Assembly (NCBI GenBank): GCA_012799425.1
Contig: JAAZLF010000224.1
Coordinates: 1 to 7,944 of the forward strand
Direction: 5' to 3'
DNA length: 7,944 nt
Source of the DNA: Actinomycetales bacterium
GTDB taxonomy: Bacteria > Actinomycetota > Actinomycetes > Actinomycetales > Dermabacteraceae
In this document: positions 1-6,093 of the stretch, piece by piece
Position numbering within the stretch: position 1 is the stretch's first letter
How the letters are laid out: every line of letters starts with the position of its first letter
Made by a program: the position numbers and the translations under genes
The notes under the pieces: model-generated
Told to the model about the DNA's origin: nothing
What the model saw: the letters and a program-made list of their open reading frames with translations, nothing else
Databases searched by the model: none

Positions 1-691
1 CATCGATCTCGTCGCCGAAGAACTCGATGCGGATCGCGAGCTCCTCGTACATCGGGATGATCTCGACCGTGTCGCCGCGCACCCGGAAGGTGCCGCGCTC
101 GAAGGCCACGTCGTTGCGGTCGTACTGCATGTCCACGAAGCGGGTGAGCAGCTCGTCGCGGTCCAGCTCGTCGCCGACCTCCAGCTGCACCATCCGGTCC
201 ACGTACTCCTGCGGGGTGCCCAGGCCGTAGATGCAGGAGACGGAGGAGACCACCACCACGTCGCGCCGGGTGAGCAGCGAGTTCGTCGCGCTGTGGCGCA
301 GCCGCTCCACCTCGGCGTTGATCGAGGAGTCCTTCTCGATGTAGGTGTCCGACTGCGGGACGTACGCCTCGGGCTGGTAGTAGTCGTAGTAGGAGACGAA
401 GTACTCCACCGCGTTGTTCGGCAGCAGCTCACGGAACTCGCTCGCGAGCTGCGCGGCGAGGGTCTTGTTGTGCGCCATGATCAGGGTGGGGCGCTGCACC
501 TGCTCGATCAGCCAGGCGGTGGTCGCCGACTTGCCCGTGCCGGTCGCTCCGAGGAGCACCACGTCCTGCTCGCCGTCGTTGATGCGACGTGCGAGATCGG
601 CGATCGCCTCGGGCTGATCGCCGGAGGGCGAGTACTCCGAGACGACTTCGAAGGGATGTTCGGCGCGGACCAGATCGGTGACGGGACGCAT
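1..691 (-). CDS. uvrB: UvrABC excinuclease subunit B, N-terminal 230 residues (5' part, runs off window)
   Basis: UvrB is the helicase-like damage-verification subunit of cytoplasmic nucleotide excision repair; it is loaded by UvrA and recruits UvrC. The visible part opens with the family's typical start, ending in [10 protein letters not shown] at residues 21-30. Walker A is GATGTGKS (48-55), followed by the HNKTLAAQL motif (74-82). The damage-probing beta-hairpin is the tyrosine-rich [10 protein letters not shown] (101-110), and [10 protein letters not shown] follows. The sequence breaks off in the domain after the first helicase motifs; the remaining two thirds or more of the usual roughly 700 residues lie outside the window. 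The ATG at 691-689 is preceded by no Shine-Dalgarno but by TAGGCT six bases upstream, so a leaderless transcript is likely. It lies 50 bases downstream of the coaE stop on the same strand. I saw no LexA-type GAAC-N4-GTTC box in that gap. The identification is secure. Confidence 0.97.
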   Translation of the reverse strand, partial: MRPVTDLVRAEHPFEVVSEYSPSGDQPEAIADLARRINDGEQDVVLLGATGTGKSATTAWLIEQVQRPTLIMAHNKTLAAQLASEFRELLPNNAVEYFVSYYDYYQPEAYVPQSDTYIEKDSSINAEVERLRHSATNSLLTRRDVVVVSSVSCIYGLGTPQEYVDRMVQLEVGDELDRDELLTRFVDMQYDRNDVAFERGTFRVRGDTVEIIPMYEELAIRIEFFGDEID

Positions 692-726
692 GGCACGAGC
701 CTACGACCCGGGGCCGACGCACGACA
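692..726 (-). promoter_or_regulatory. Putative leaderless promoter of uvrB
   Basis: Reading the minus strand, TAGGCT (703-698) fits the actinobacterial -10 consensus TAnnnT. It is followed by exactly six bases (CGTGCC) and then the uvrB ATG, so the predicted +1 is the A of the start codon. At a 17-base spacer the -35 position reads TGTCGT (726-721), a poor match to TTGACA. The coaE hairpin ends just upstream at 727, so uvrB could be transcribed independently of coaE. This is inferred from motif and spacing only. Confidence 0.5.
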
Positions 727-754
727 CGCCCTGCGCCTCGGTCAGCGCAGGGCG
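727..754 (-). terminator. Hairpin terminator at the end of coaE, stop codon in the loop
   Basis: CGCCCTGCGC (727-736) and GCGCAGGGCG (745-754) form a perfect 10-bp GC-rich stem with an 8-base loop. The coaE TGA stop (744-742) lies inside that loop, and the 3' end of the coaE coding sequence forms one arm. No T-run follows in the direction of transcription, as is common for actinobacterial terminators. It would separate coaE from uvrB. Confidence 0.55.
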
Positions 755-1377
755 GAATCCTCGGCCCGGGCGAGCACTGCCTCGAGCGCGTGCAGGGCGC
801 GGATGGCGAGCGTCCCACGGCCCGCGGTGTTCAGCACCAGGCGGTCCGCGCGCCGGATCCGTTCGAGGTCGCTGACCTGCGCGGCCATGATCGACTCGAC
901 GTACTCGCGATCCTTCCCCCGGTCGCGCATGACCCGGAACACACGGTCCTCACGGCGAGCGAGGACAGCGACGACCGCGCGGTAGTCGCCGTCGCGCTCC
1001 TTCTCCAGCAGCAGCGGGCTGTCGTGGATGACCAGCCGCTCCCCCGTGTCGGCCGCCTCCTGCTCCTCGCGCGCCACGGCCTCGTCGACTCGTCCCAGCA
1101 CGATCCGCTCGAGGTCAGCGCGGGCCACCGGATCACTGAACACCCGCCGCGCCATCGCTGCGCGGTCGACCGTGCCGCGCTCGGTGCGGAACTGCTCACC
1201 GAACTGCCCGATCGCCTCCTCGACCCCTTCCCCGGGGGCGTCCAGCACGGCGCGCGAATGAGCGTCGAGGTCGATCACCCGGTGCCCGGCCTCTCTCCAG
1301 ATCGCGGCAACGGTGGACTTGCCGGAGCCGATGCCGCCGGTGAGGCCGAGACGGAGCGGAGCGGTGCGGATCGCCAT
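742..1377 (-). CDS. coaE: Dephospho-CoA kinase
   Basis: CoaE phosphorylates the 3'-hydroxyl of the ribose of dephospho-CoA with ATP, the last step of coenzyme A synthesis in the cytoplasm. The 211-residue protein begins with a classic P-loop, GGIGSGKST (14-22), then the acidic VIDLD motif (35-39). It also has the family's DxPLLxE signature as DSPLLLE (119-125), a LID-like RVMRDRG (148-154), the helix IMAAQVSDLER (163-173) and the C-terminal DRLVLNTAG (178-186). Length matches a single-domain enzyme; it lacks the long C-terminal UPF0157 extension of the mycobacterial protein. One divergence stands out: the His-Pro pair usually found just after VF.d...r..L is replaced by Leu-Gly (LERIVLGRV, 89-97). 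The ATG has no spaced Shine-Dalgarno (a GGAG lies one base from it) but has TACCAT six bases upstream. It is divergent from the TRIC-family gene and upstream of uvrB, as in other actinobacteria. Identification is firm. Confidence 0.95.
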   Translation of the reverse strand: MAIRTAPLRLGLTGGIGSGKSTVAAIWREAGHRVIDLDAHSRAVLDAPGEGVEEAIGQFGEQFRTERGTVDRAAMARRVFSDPVARADLERIVLGRVDEAVAREEQEAADTGERLVIHDSPLLLEKERDGDYRAVVAVLARREDRVFRVMRDRGKDREYVESIMAAQVSDLERIRRADRLVLNTAGRGTLAIRALHALEAVLARAEDSALR

Positions 1378-1383
1378 GCTCCG

Positions 1384-1412
1384 ATGGTACGGCCGTAAGG
1401 GCCGTCACGGGA
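1384..1412 (-). promoter_or_regulatory. Putative leaderless promoter of coaE
   Basis: On the minus strand the -10 box TACCAT (1389-1384) fits TAnnnT and is followed by six bases (CGGAGC) and the coaE ATG, giving +1 at the start codon. A 17-base spacer upstream puts the -35 position at TCCCGT (1412-1407), far from TTGACA but within one arm of the inverted repeat at 1408-1421. The upstream edge of the -10 overlaps the 10-base palindrome TACGGCCGTA (1388-1397). Confidence 0.5.
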
Positions 1413-1421
1413 TGGTTCCCG
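1408..1421. repeat. Inverted repeat CGGGA-TGGT-TCCCG at the centre of the divergent promoters
   Basis: CGGGA (1408-1412) and TCCCG (1417-1421) are perfect inverted arms around a 4-base centre. Its axis (1414.5) is exactly midway between the two predicted -10 boxes, each 25.5 bases away, and between the two predicted start codons (1377 and 1452). The arms fall at the -35 positions of both promoters. It may be a shared operator or simply a chance short repeat; function is inferred from symmetry. Confidence 0.4.
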
Positions 1422-1445
1422 CAGGTGGCACGCGGGACGTACGGT
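1417..1445 (+). promoter_or_regulatory. Putative leaderless promoter of the TRIC-family gene
   Basis: TACGGT (1440-1445) fits the TAnnnT -10 consensus and is followed by six bases (GCAGGG) and then GTG at 1452, giving +1 at that GTG. With a 17-base spacer the -35 position is TCCCGC (1417-1422), within the right arm of the central inverted repeat. This arrangement is the reason I prefer the 1452 start over the upstream in-frame GTG at 1425, which would lie between the -35 and the -10. Confidence 0.5.
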
Positions 1446-1451
1446 GCAGGG

Positions 1452-2354
1452 GTGGACCCCCTCGAGCTGCTGATCACGAACGACGTGCTGCGCATCATGG
1501 ACCTGCTGGGAGTGTTCGTGATGGGCGTCGCGGCGGGTGCTCTGGCCTCGCGGCTCAACTTCGACGCCGTGGGGTTCGCCATCATCGGCATCGCGGCCGG
1601 TCTGGGCGGCGGCATCGTCCGTGACCTGATCCTCGACTACGGCACGCCTGCGGCCTTCGCAGGGCCCGCCTACCTCGCCTGCGCACTCGGGGGTGCGGCG
1701 TTCTCGTTCCTCATCTCGACCGAAGGACCCTGGTGGAGACGCCTGGTCACTGGTCTGGACATCGCGGCGATGGGGCTGTGGGCCGCCACCGGCACCGCGA
1801 AATCGCTCGGCTACGGCCTGGACGTGCTGCCGGCGATCCTGCTGGGGATCACCAGCGCTGTGGGCGGGGGCGTGATCCGCGACGTCCTGGTGGGGCGGAT
1901 CCCGGCGATCTTCGGCGGCGGTCCGCTGTACGCGACCGGCGCGCTGGTCACCGCGGTGCTCACCTGGCTCGTGGTCGCGCTCGGGATGCCGTCCCCGCTG
2001 GTGCTGGTCGCCGTCGCCGTCGGCTCGCTGCTCGCCGGCCTCGCCGCCTGGCGGCGGTGGACCCTGCCGGCCCACAGCGAGTGGCAGGTGACGATGTCCG
2101 CCGCTCAGCTGAAGCGTCTGGTGCGCCGCACGCGCAAGGACGAGCGCGAGCGCGTGGCGCTGGAGACCGGTGCGGTGCCCGTCGTCGATGCGAGCACCGA
2201 TGACCTCGCCGGCGATGTCCTCGCAGACGATCCCGATGCGGCCGGATACGAGGACCGCGTCTTCCGCGAGGCCGACCCGGAGGATCTGCCCGGCACCGTC
2301 GAGCACGACGGCCGGGCACGGCCCGACGACGACATCTCGGGCGGCTCCCGCTGA
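1452..2354 (+). CDS. TRIC/UPF0126-family membrane protein with a long charged C-terminal tail
   Basis: This is a membrane protein of the prokaryotic TRIC (UPF0126, YadS/YicG) family, whose members are described as trimeric cation channels or, for YicG, a glycine transporter. The substrate here is unknown. From GTG 1452 it has 300 residues. It shows the family's duplicated layout: two three-helix units plus a seventh helix, roughly residues 13-32, 38-60, 71-90, 100-119, 124-146, 157-177 and 181-200. Each unit has the kinked glycine motif before Arg-Asp: GGGIVRD (52-58) and GGGVIRD (138-144). Family members are usually just over 200 residues. This one adds about 95 hydrophilic residues: a basic stretch rich in Lys/Arg (219-234), then a strongly acidic Asp/Glu-rich end. 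The start is uncertain; GTG 1425 would add nine residues and has no convincing Shine-Dalgarno. The gene is divergent from coaE and convergent with aroD, whose stop lies seven bases beyond its own. Confidence 0.88.
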   Translation: MDPLELLITNDVLRIMDLLGVFVMGVAAGALASRLNFDAVGFAIIGIAAGLGGGIVRDLILDYGTPAAFAGPAYLACALGGAAFSFLISTEGPWWRRLVTGLDIAAMGLWAATGTAKSLGYGLDVLPAILLGITSAVGGGVIRDVLVGRIPAIFGGGPLYATGALVTAVLTWLVVALGMPSPLVLVAVAVGSLLAGLAAWRRWTLPAHSEWQVTMSAAQLKRLVRRTRKDERERVALETGAVPVVDASTDDLAGDVLADDPDAAGYEDRVFREADPEDLPGTVEHDGRARPDDDISGGSR

Positions 2355-2368
2355 TCCGTGATCAGGGG
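2347..2368. terminator. Bidirectional hairpin shared by the convergent TRIC and aroD stops
   Basis: CTGATC (2351-2356) and GATCAG (2360-2365) pair perfectly around CGT. CCC (2347-2349) with GGG (2366-2368) can extend the stem past one bulged G. The TRIC stop TGA (2352-2354) lies in one arm and the aroD stop (2364-2362) in the other. No T-run follows on either strand and the 3-base loop is tight, so terminator strength is uncertain, but it is the only structure available between the convergent genes. Confidence 0.45.
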
Positions 2369-3219
2369 CGCAGCAGCTCCAGGATCTGGGCGACGTCGTC
2401 GGCAGCGAGCTGACCGGGCGCGGATCCGGCCCCAGCGGTCGAGAAGGTCGCGGCGCTGCCGAACGTCTCGGCCGCCACGCGGCTGCTCACCCCGAGCGTC
2501 CCCATGCTGATGGCGATGTGCGGGCCGCTGAGCTCCTCGGCGACCGTCAGACTGGCCGAGAGCAGGGTCAGCACGTCCCGGGCGCTGTGCGGGGTGACCG
2601 CGATCTTCGGCACGTCGGCCCCGAGGCGACGCTGGGAACGGAGGATCTCGGTCAGGGTGTGCTCCGACGGGGTGGCGTCCACGTCGTGGAAGGACCCGAC
2701 GACGACCGTGCCGTGGCGGTGGGCGGCGGAGATCACGCGCTCCACCATCCCCGGATCGCGCGAGGTCTCGATATCGACCAGATCGACGGACGCCTGGGTC
2801 CCGGCGCGCCGCCCGCTGATCAGGCTCTCCAGCAGGATGCCGAGGTCGCGGTCCGCGATCGGCCGGGAACCGCCCTCGTGCGCGGTGCGGAAGGTGACCA
2901 GCAGGGCACGGTCCGGGCCGAGCGCTCCTCGCAGCGCCGGCAGAGCGCCGAGCACGGCATCCCGATGCTCCTCGACATCCTCGAGGTCGGGGCGGAAGCG
3001 ATCCAGCCGCCACTCCATGATCCGGGCCGGGGTCTGCGCCGCCCTGGCAGCCTGCTCCAGGAGATCCTCCTGGTACGCCTCCACCAGGGGGACGATGATC
3101 TCGGGTCGACCACGTCCCAGCTCGATACCTCGCACCGTGGCGGTGCGGCGGCGCGCATCGGTCTGCGGTGCGGCGTCCGCCGTGGAGATCTCGTCCTCGG
3201 GCGCGGTCTCGTGTTCCAT
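2362..3219 (-). CDS. aroD: Type I 3-dehydroquinate dehydratase
   Basis: AroD dehydrates 3-dehydroquinate to 3-dehydroshikimate through a Schiff base, the third shikimate-pathway step. The class I (beta/alpha barrel) signatures are clear in this 285-residue product: EWRLD (69-73), LLVTFRT (106-112), SFHD with the catalytic His178, Schiff-base Lys205 in PKIAVTP, Arg247, and the closing loop Ser266-x3-Gln270 (SAPGQ). The His-Lys spacing of 27 and the Arg-Gln spacing of 23 equal those of the E. coli enzyme. About 25 acidic, Ala/Thr-rich residues precede the normal start of the domain. The ATG at 3219-3217 is chosen because GAGG sits six bases upstream and overlaps the aroB stop; a longer reading from 3384 would lie wholly inside aroB with no family similarity. 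It is the last gene of the aro operon, eight bases after aroB. Actinobacterial aro clusters usually carry the unrelated class II enzyme here. Confidence 0.94.
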   Translation of the reverse strand: MEHETAPEDEISTADAAPQTDARRRTATVRGIELGRGRPEIIVPLVEAYQEDLLEQAARAAQTPARIMEWRLDRFRPDLEDVEEHRDAVLGALPALRGALGPDRALLVTFRTAHEGGSRPIADRDLGILLESLISGRRAGTQASVDLVDIETSRDPGMVERVISAAHRHGTVVVGSFHDVDATPSEHTLTEILRSQRRLGADVPKIAVTPHSARDVLTLLSASLTVAEELSGPHIAISMGTLGVSSRVAAETFGSAATFSTAGAGSAPGQLAADDVAQILELLRP

Positions 3220-3235
3220 CTCGGTCCTCACTCCT
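3220..3235 (-). promoter_or_regulatory. Shine-Dalgarno of aroD, overlapping the aroB stop
   Basis: On the minus strand this reads AGGAGTGAGGACCGAG directly before the ATG. GAGG (3229-3226) is six bases from the start and overlaps the aroB stop TGA (3230-3228), suggesting translational coupling. This site decides the aroD start at 3219. Confidence 0.75.
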
Positions 3236-4310
3236 CGGTGATCGCGGCGTAGGCGGACAGCAGCAGCGCGGGGTCCGGCCCCTCGATCCTGGATACGGTA
3301 CCGATGCGATCCAGGACGACGAAACGCAGCAGGCCCGCGCGGGTCTTCTTGTCCCGCTTCATGGCGTCCTCGAGCTTCGGCCACTGGCGGTCACGGTAGG
3401 TGGTCGGCAGGCCGAGGGAGGTGAGGATCGAGCGGTGGCGGTCCACCTCCTCCTCCGAGAGCTTCCCGAAAAGGTGCGAGAGCTCGGCGACGAACATCAT
3501 GCCCACGCTGACCGCCGCGCCGTGGCGCCACAGGTAGCGCTCGTTGCGCTCGATCGCGTGGGCGAGGGTGTGGCCGTAGTTGAGGATCTCGCGATTCCCC
3601 TGTTCGGTGAGATCCCCGGAGACCACCTCGGCTTTGACCCGGATCTTGCGCTCGACCAGCTCGCGGAAGGCGCCGCTGGTGACGTCGAGCGCCGCGGCGG
3701 GATCCTCCTCGATGATCTCGAGGATCCGCTCGTCCGCGATGAAGCCGCCCTTGACGACCTCCGCCATCCCTGCGGCGACATCGTTCGCACCGAGGCCGCC
3801 GAGGACGTCCAGATCGGCGACCACTGCGATGGGCGGGTGGAAGGCGCCGACGAGGTTCTTGCCCTCGGAGGTGTTGATCCCGGTCTTACCGCCCACGGCG
3901 GCGTCGACCATCGCAGCGACGGTGGTGGGCACCTGGAGCACGTCCACGCCGCGCAGCCAGGACGCCGCGACGAAGCCGGCCAGGTCGGTGGCGGCGCCGC
4001 CGCCCAGACCGATCACGAGGTCGGTGCGGCCGATCTCCGCCTGACCGCACACGCCCCACAGGAATCCGGCGACCTGAGCGGTCTTCGCCTCTTCGCCGTC
4101 GGGGACCTCTGCGGCGAAGGCCTGGCGGCCCGTCTCCGAGACGCCGGCGCGGAGCTGCTCGGCGACCTCGCGCAGGCTCGGCTGATGGATGATCACGATC
4201 CGGCGGGCACGCTCGGGCAGGAGGGCAGGGACCTCGGCGAGCAGGCCGCGGCCGACGTGCACGTCGTAGCCTCCGGTCGGGGTGGTCACGGGGATCACGG
4301 TGGTGCTCAT
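3228..4310 (-). CDS. aroB: 3-dehydroquinate synthase
   Basis: AroB converts DAHP to 3-dehydroquinate using NAD and a divalent metal, the second shikimate-pathway step. The 360-residue length is typical. The NAD-binding signature GLGGGAATDLAGFVA (101-115) is followed by VPTTVAAMVDAAVGGKTGIN (127-146). The metal ligands expected for the family are in place: Glu184 in GMAEVVK, His247 in NYGHTLAHA and His263 in RHGAAVSVGM. A lysine/arginine-rich substrate region, MKRDKKTR (317-324), lies near the C-terminus. The ATG overlaps the aroK stop by four bases (ATGA) and has a strong AAGGAG five bases upstream. I see nothing degenerate. Its position between aroK and aroD makes coordinated expression near certain. 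Confidence 0.97.
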   Translation of the reverse strand: MSTTVIPVTTPTGGYDVHVGRGLLAEVPALLPERARRIVIIHQPSLREVAEQLRAGVSETGRQAFAAEVPDGEEAKTAQVAGFLWGVCGQAEIGRTDLVIGLGGGAATDLAGFVAASWLRGVDVLQVPTTVAAMVDAAVGGKTGINTSEGKNLVGAFHPPIAVVADLDVLGGLGANDVAAGMAEVVKGGFIADERILEIIEEDPAAALDVTSGAFRELVERKIRVKAEVVSGDLTEQGNREILNYGHTLAHAIERNERYLWRHGAAVSVGMMFVAELSHLFGKLSEEEVDRHRSILTSLGLPTTYRDRQWPKLEDAMKRDKKTRAGLLRFVVLDRIGTVSRIEGPDPALLLSAYAAITEE

Positions 4311-4849
4311 GAGGTCTCCTTCTCGGGGCCGGTCGGCAGATCGAGCTGCAGGGTCCGGATGATGGTGCGGGCCACGCGGTGGGCGCTGCCGTGGCCGGAG
4401 TCGATGCGATGGGCAGCCAGCGCGCGATAGCGGGGCCCGCGCGCCTGCGCGAGCTCGCGCCAGCGGGCCATGGGGTCCTGCCCCTCGAGCATCGGACGCC
4501 CCGCCCCGTGGGCCAGGCGCCGCTCGGCCACGCTCTCGGCGACCTCGAGCAGCACGACGGGCCGTCCGCGCAGCTGGGCAGGAGCCCGAGGGTGCATGGG
4601 AGCGCCTCCGCCCAGGGACAGCACGCCCCGATGCTCGGCGAGGGCACGGGCGAGGCTCTGCGCCTCGAGCTCGCGGAACGCGGGCTCCCCCTCCTGCGTG
4701 AACAGCTCGGGGATGCTGCGCCCCGCGGTCTCCACGATCAGGGCGTCGAGATCGGCGAACTCCACTCCCAGCTGAGAGGCGAGGGACCGGCCGACGCTGG
4801 TCTTGCCCGCAGCCATGGGGCCGATCAGGATCGCCAGGGGCCCCGTCAC
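4307..4849 (-). CDS. aroK: Shikimate kinase
   Basis: AroK phosphorylates the 3-hydroxyl of shikimate with ATP, the fifth step of the pathway. The 180-residue protein has a P-loop, GPMAAGKTS (10-18); the alanine at 13 stands where many relatives have glycine, but the GxxxxGKT pattern holds. The shikimate-binding residues follow as DLD (33-35), Arg59 in FRELE, and the triple glycine SLGGGAP (78-84). The LID arginine is Arg118 in GRPML, and Arg140-Tyr141 corresponds to the conserved C-terminal R-x-Y region. The start is GTG at 4849, giving a GTGA overlap of four bases with the aroC stop. No good Shine-Dalgarno is visible, so translation probably depends on ribosomes finishing aroC. The C-terminal tail after about residue 168 is polar and specific to this protein. 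Confidence 0.95.
   Translation of the reverse strand: MTGPLAILIGPMAAGKTSVGRSLASQLGVEFADLDALIVETAGRSIPELFTQEGEPAFRELEAQSLARALAEHRGVLSLGGGAPMHPRAPAQLRGRPVVLLEVAESVAERRLAHGAGRPMLEGQDPMARWRELAQARGPRYRALAAHRIDSGHGSAHRVARTIIRTLQLDLPTGPEKETS
4311..4321 (-). promoter_or_regulatory. Strong Shine-Dalgarno of aroB
   Basis: AAGGAG (4321-4316 on the minus strand) lies five bases before the aroB ATG, within the end of aroK. It is the best ribosome-binding site in the window and contrasts with the absence of such sites at genes that start transcription units. Confidence 0.8.
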
Positions 4850-6093
4850 GGAGCCGTGTCCGGTCGGCGGTCGGTCAGTGCCGACTGCAGAGCGTCCGTC
4901 CCCTCCAGGTGCGCGCGGATCTCGGCGACAGAGTCCCCGCCGGTCTTCTCGAGCAGCGCATCAGCCAGCGTCAGCGCAACGACCGCCTCGGCGATCACCG
5001 CGGCCGGTGCCACGGCGCAGGTGTCCGAGCGCTGGTGGTTGGCGGTGGTCTGCTCGCCGGTGGACACATCGACGGTGCGCAGCGCGCGAGGCACGGTCGA
5101 GATCGGTTTGAGGGCACCGCGCACCCGGATCACCTGGCCGTTGGTGATGCCGCCCTCGAGCCCGCCGGCGCGGTTGCTGACACGGGGGAAGGTTCCTTCG
5201 CCGTCCGCGCCCGCGGCGAGGATCTCGTCGTGAGCCTGAGAGCCGCGACGACCGGCAGTGGCGAAGCCGTCGCCGATCTCGACCCCCTTCATCGCCTGGA
5301 TGGACATGATCGCCTGTGCGAGGCGGCCGTCGAGACGGCGATCCCACTGGATGTGGGAGCCCAGGCCCACGGGCGACCCGTAGGCGAGGACCTCGACCAC
5401 GCCTCCCAGGGTGTCCCCGTCGGCCTTGGCACCGTCGACCTCGGCGACCATCGCGGCGGAGGTGTCCTGGTGGAAGCAGCGCAGCGGATCCTCGTCCAGG
5501 GCGGCGAGGTCCTCGGGGGTCGGCAGCTCGGCGTCGTCGGGGACGCGCACGGCACCCACCTGAAGGGTGTGGGAGACCAGACGGATCCCGGCGGCCTGCT
5601 CGAGCAGCGCCGCAGCGACCCGGCCGGCGACCACACGGGCGGCGGTCTCCCTGGCACTGGCACGCTCGAGGATCGGGCGGGCCTCGTCGAAGCCGTACTT
5701 GAGCATCCCGGAGAGATCAGCGTGACCGGGGCGGGGCCGGGACAGCGGTCGGTTGCGGGCGATCTCGCGCTCGTCCCCGGTGCCGGCGTCGATCAGGAGG
5801 TCCTCACGGGGCACCGGATCGGCGCTCATCACCTTCTCCCACTTCGGCCATTCGGAGTTGGCGACCTCGATCGCCAGCGGCGAACCGAGAGTGCGGCCGT
5901 GGCGCAACCCTCCGTGGACGGTCAGCACATCCTGCTCGAACTTCTGCCGGCTGCCGCGCCCGTGCCCGAGGCGACGGCGGGCCAGCGCGTCCTTCAGGTC
6001 GTCACTGGTCAGCTCGATACCGGCCGGGACGCCGTCGAGCAGGGAGATGAGAGAGGGGCCGTGGGATTCCCCGGCCGTGAGCCAGCGCAACAT
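4846..6093 (-). CDS. aroC: Chorismate synthase
   Basis: AroC makes chorismate from 5-enolpyruvylshikimate-3-phosphate with reduced FMN, the last common step to aromatic amino acids, folate and quinones. From ATG 6093 it has 415 residues. Family signatures in order are GESHG (8-12, with catalytic His11), RRRLGHGRG (39-47), RPRPGHAD with the second conserved His124, [11 protein letters not shown] (130-140), KGVEIGDGF (269-277), NRAGGLEGG (307-315), [10 protein letters not shown] (329-338) and HQRSDTCAV (353-361). An insert of about nine residues precedes the RPRPGHAD motif relative to the mycobacterial enzyme. I chose ATG 6093 ([12 protein letters not shown]) because mycobacterial AroC begins in the same place and CAGAAT lies seven bases upstream; an in-frame ATG at 6102 would add three residues. 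It is first in the operon and overlaps aroK by four bases. Confidence 0.96.
   Translation of the reverse strand: MLRWLTAGESHGPSLISLLDGVPAGIELTSDDLKDALARRRLGHGRGSRQKFEQDVLTVHGGLRHGRTLGSPLAIEVANSEWPKWEKVMSADPVPREDLLIDAGTGDEREIARNRPLSRPRPGHADLSGMLKYGFDEARPILERASARETAARVVAGRVAAALLEQAAGIRLVSHTLQVGAVRVPDDAELPTPEDLAALDEDPLRCFHQDTSAAMVAEVDGAKADGDTLGGVVEVLAYGSPVGLGSHIQWDRRLDGRLAQAIMSIQAMKGVEIGDGFATAGRRGSQAHDEILAAGADGEGTFPRVSNRAGGLEGGITNGQVIRVRGALKPISTVPRALRTVDVSTGEQTTANHQRSDTCAVAPAAVIAEAVVALTLADALLEKTGGDSVAEIRAHLEGTDALQSALTDRRPDTAP

Noticed and set aside
692..741. LexA/SOS box upstream of uvrB
   Set aside because: uvrB is often SOS-regulated, so I looked for GAAC-N4-GTTC-like or related dyads in the gap and saw none. 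An upstream site within coaE cannot be excluded.
1425..1451. GTG 1425 as the TRIC gene start
   Set aside because: It lacks a convincing Shine-Dalgarno and would place the -10 box inside the coding region. GTG 1452 fits the leaderless spacing and the divergent symmetry better, though 1425 remains possible.
1275..2306. 343-residue minus-strand open frame opposite the TRIC gene, overlapping coaE
   Set aside because: It has low-complexity His/Gln/Arg/Asp-rich composition and is antisense to a protein with clear membrane helices and family motifs. It would also overlap the start of coaE in another frame.
3220..3384. Longer aroD reading with 55 extra N-terminal residues
   Set aside because: The extra part lies inside aroB in another frame and has shadow-type Arg/Ala composition. 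The start at 3219 has a good Shine-Dalgarno and the operon-like spacing.
3168..4430. 420-residue plus-strand open frame opposite aroB and aroK
   Set aside because: It is antisense to two genes with intact catalytic motifs. Its His/Asp/Gly/Arg-rich composition is what GC-biased third positions give when read on the opposite strand, and it shows no recognisable domain.
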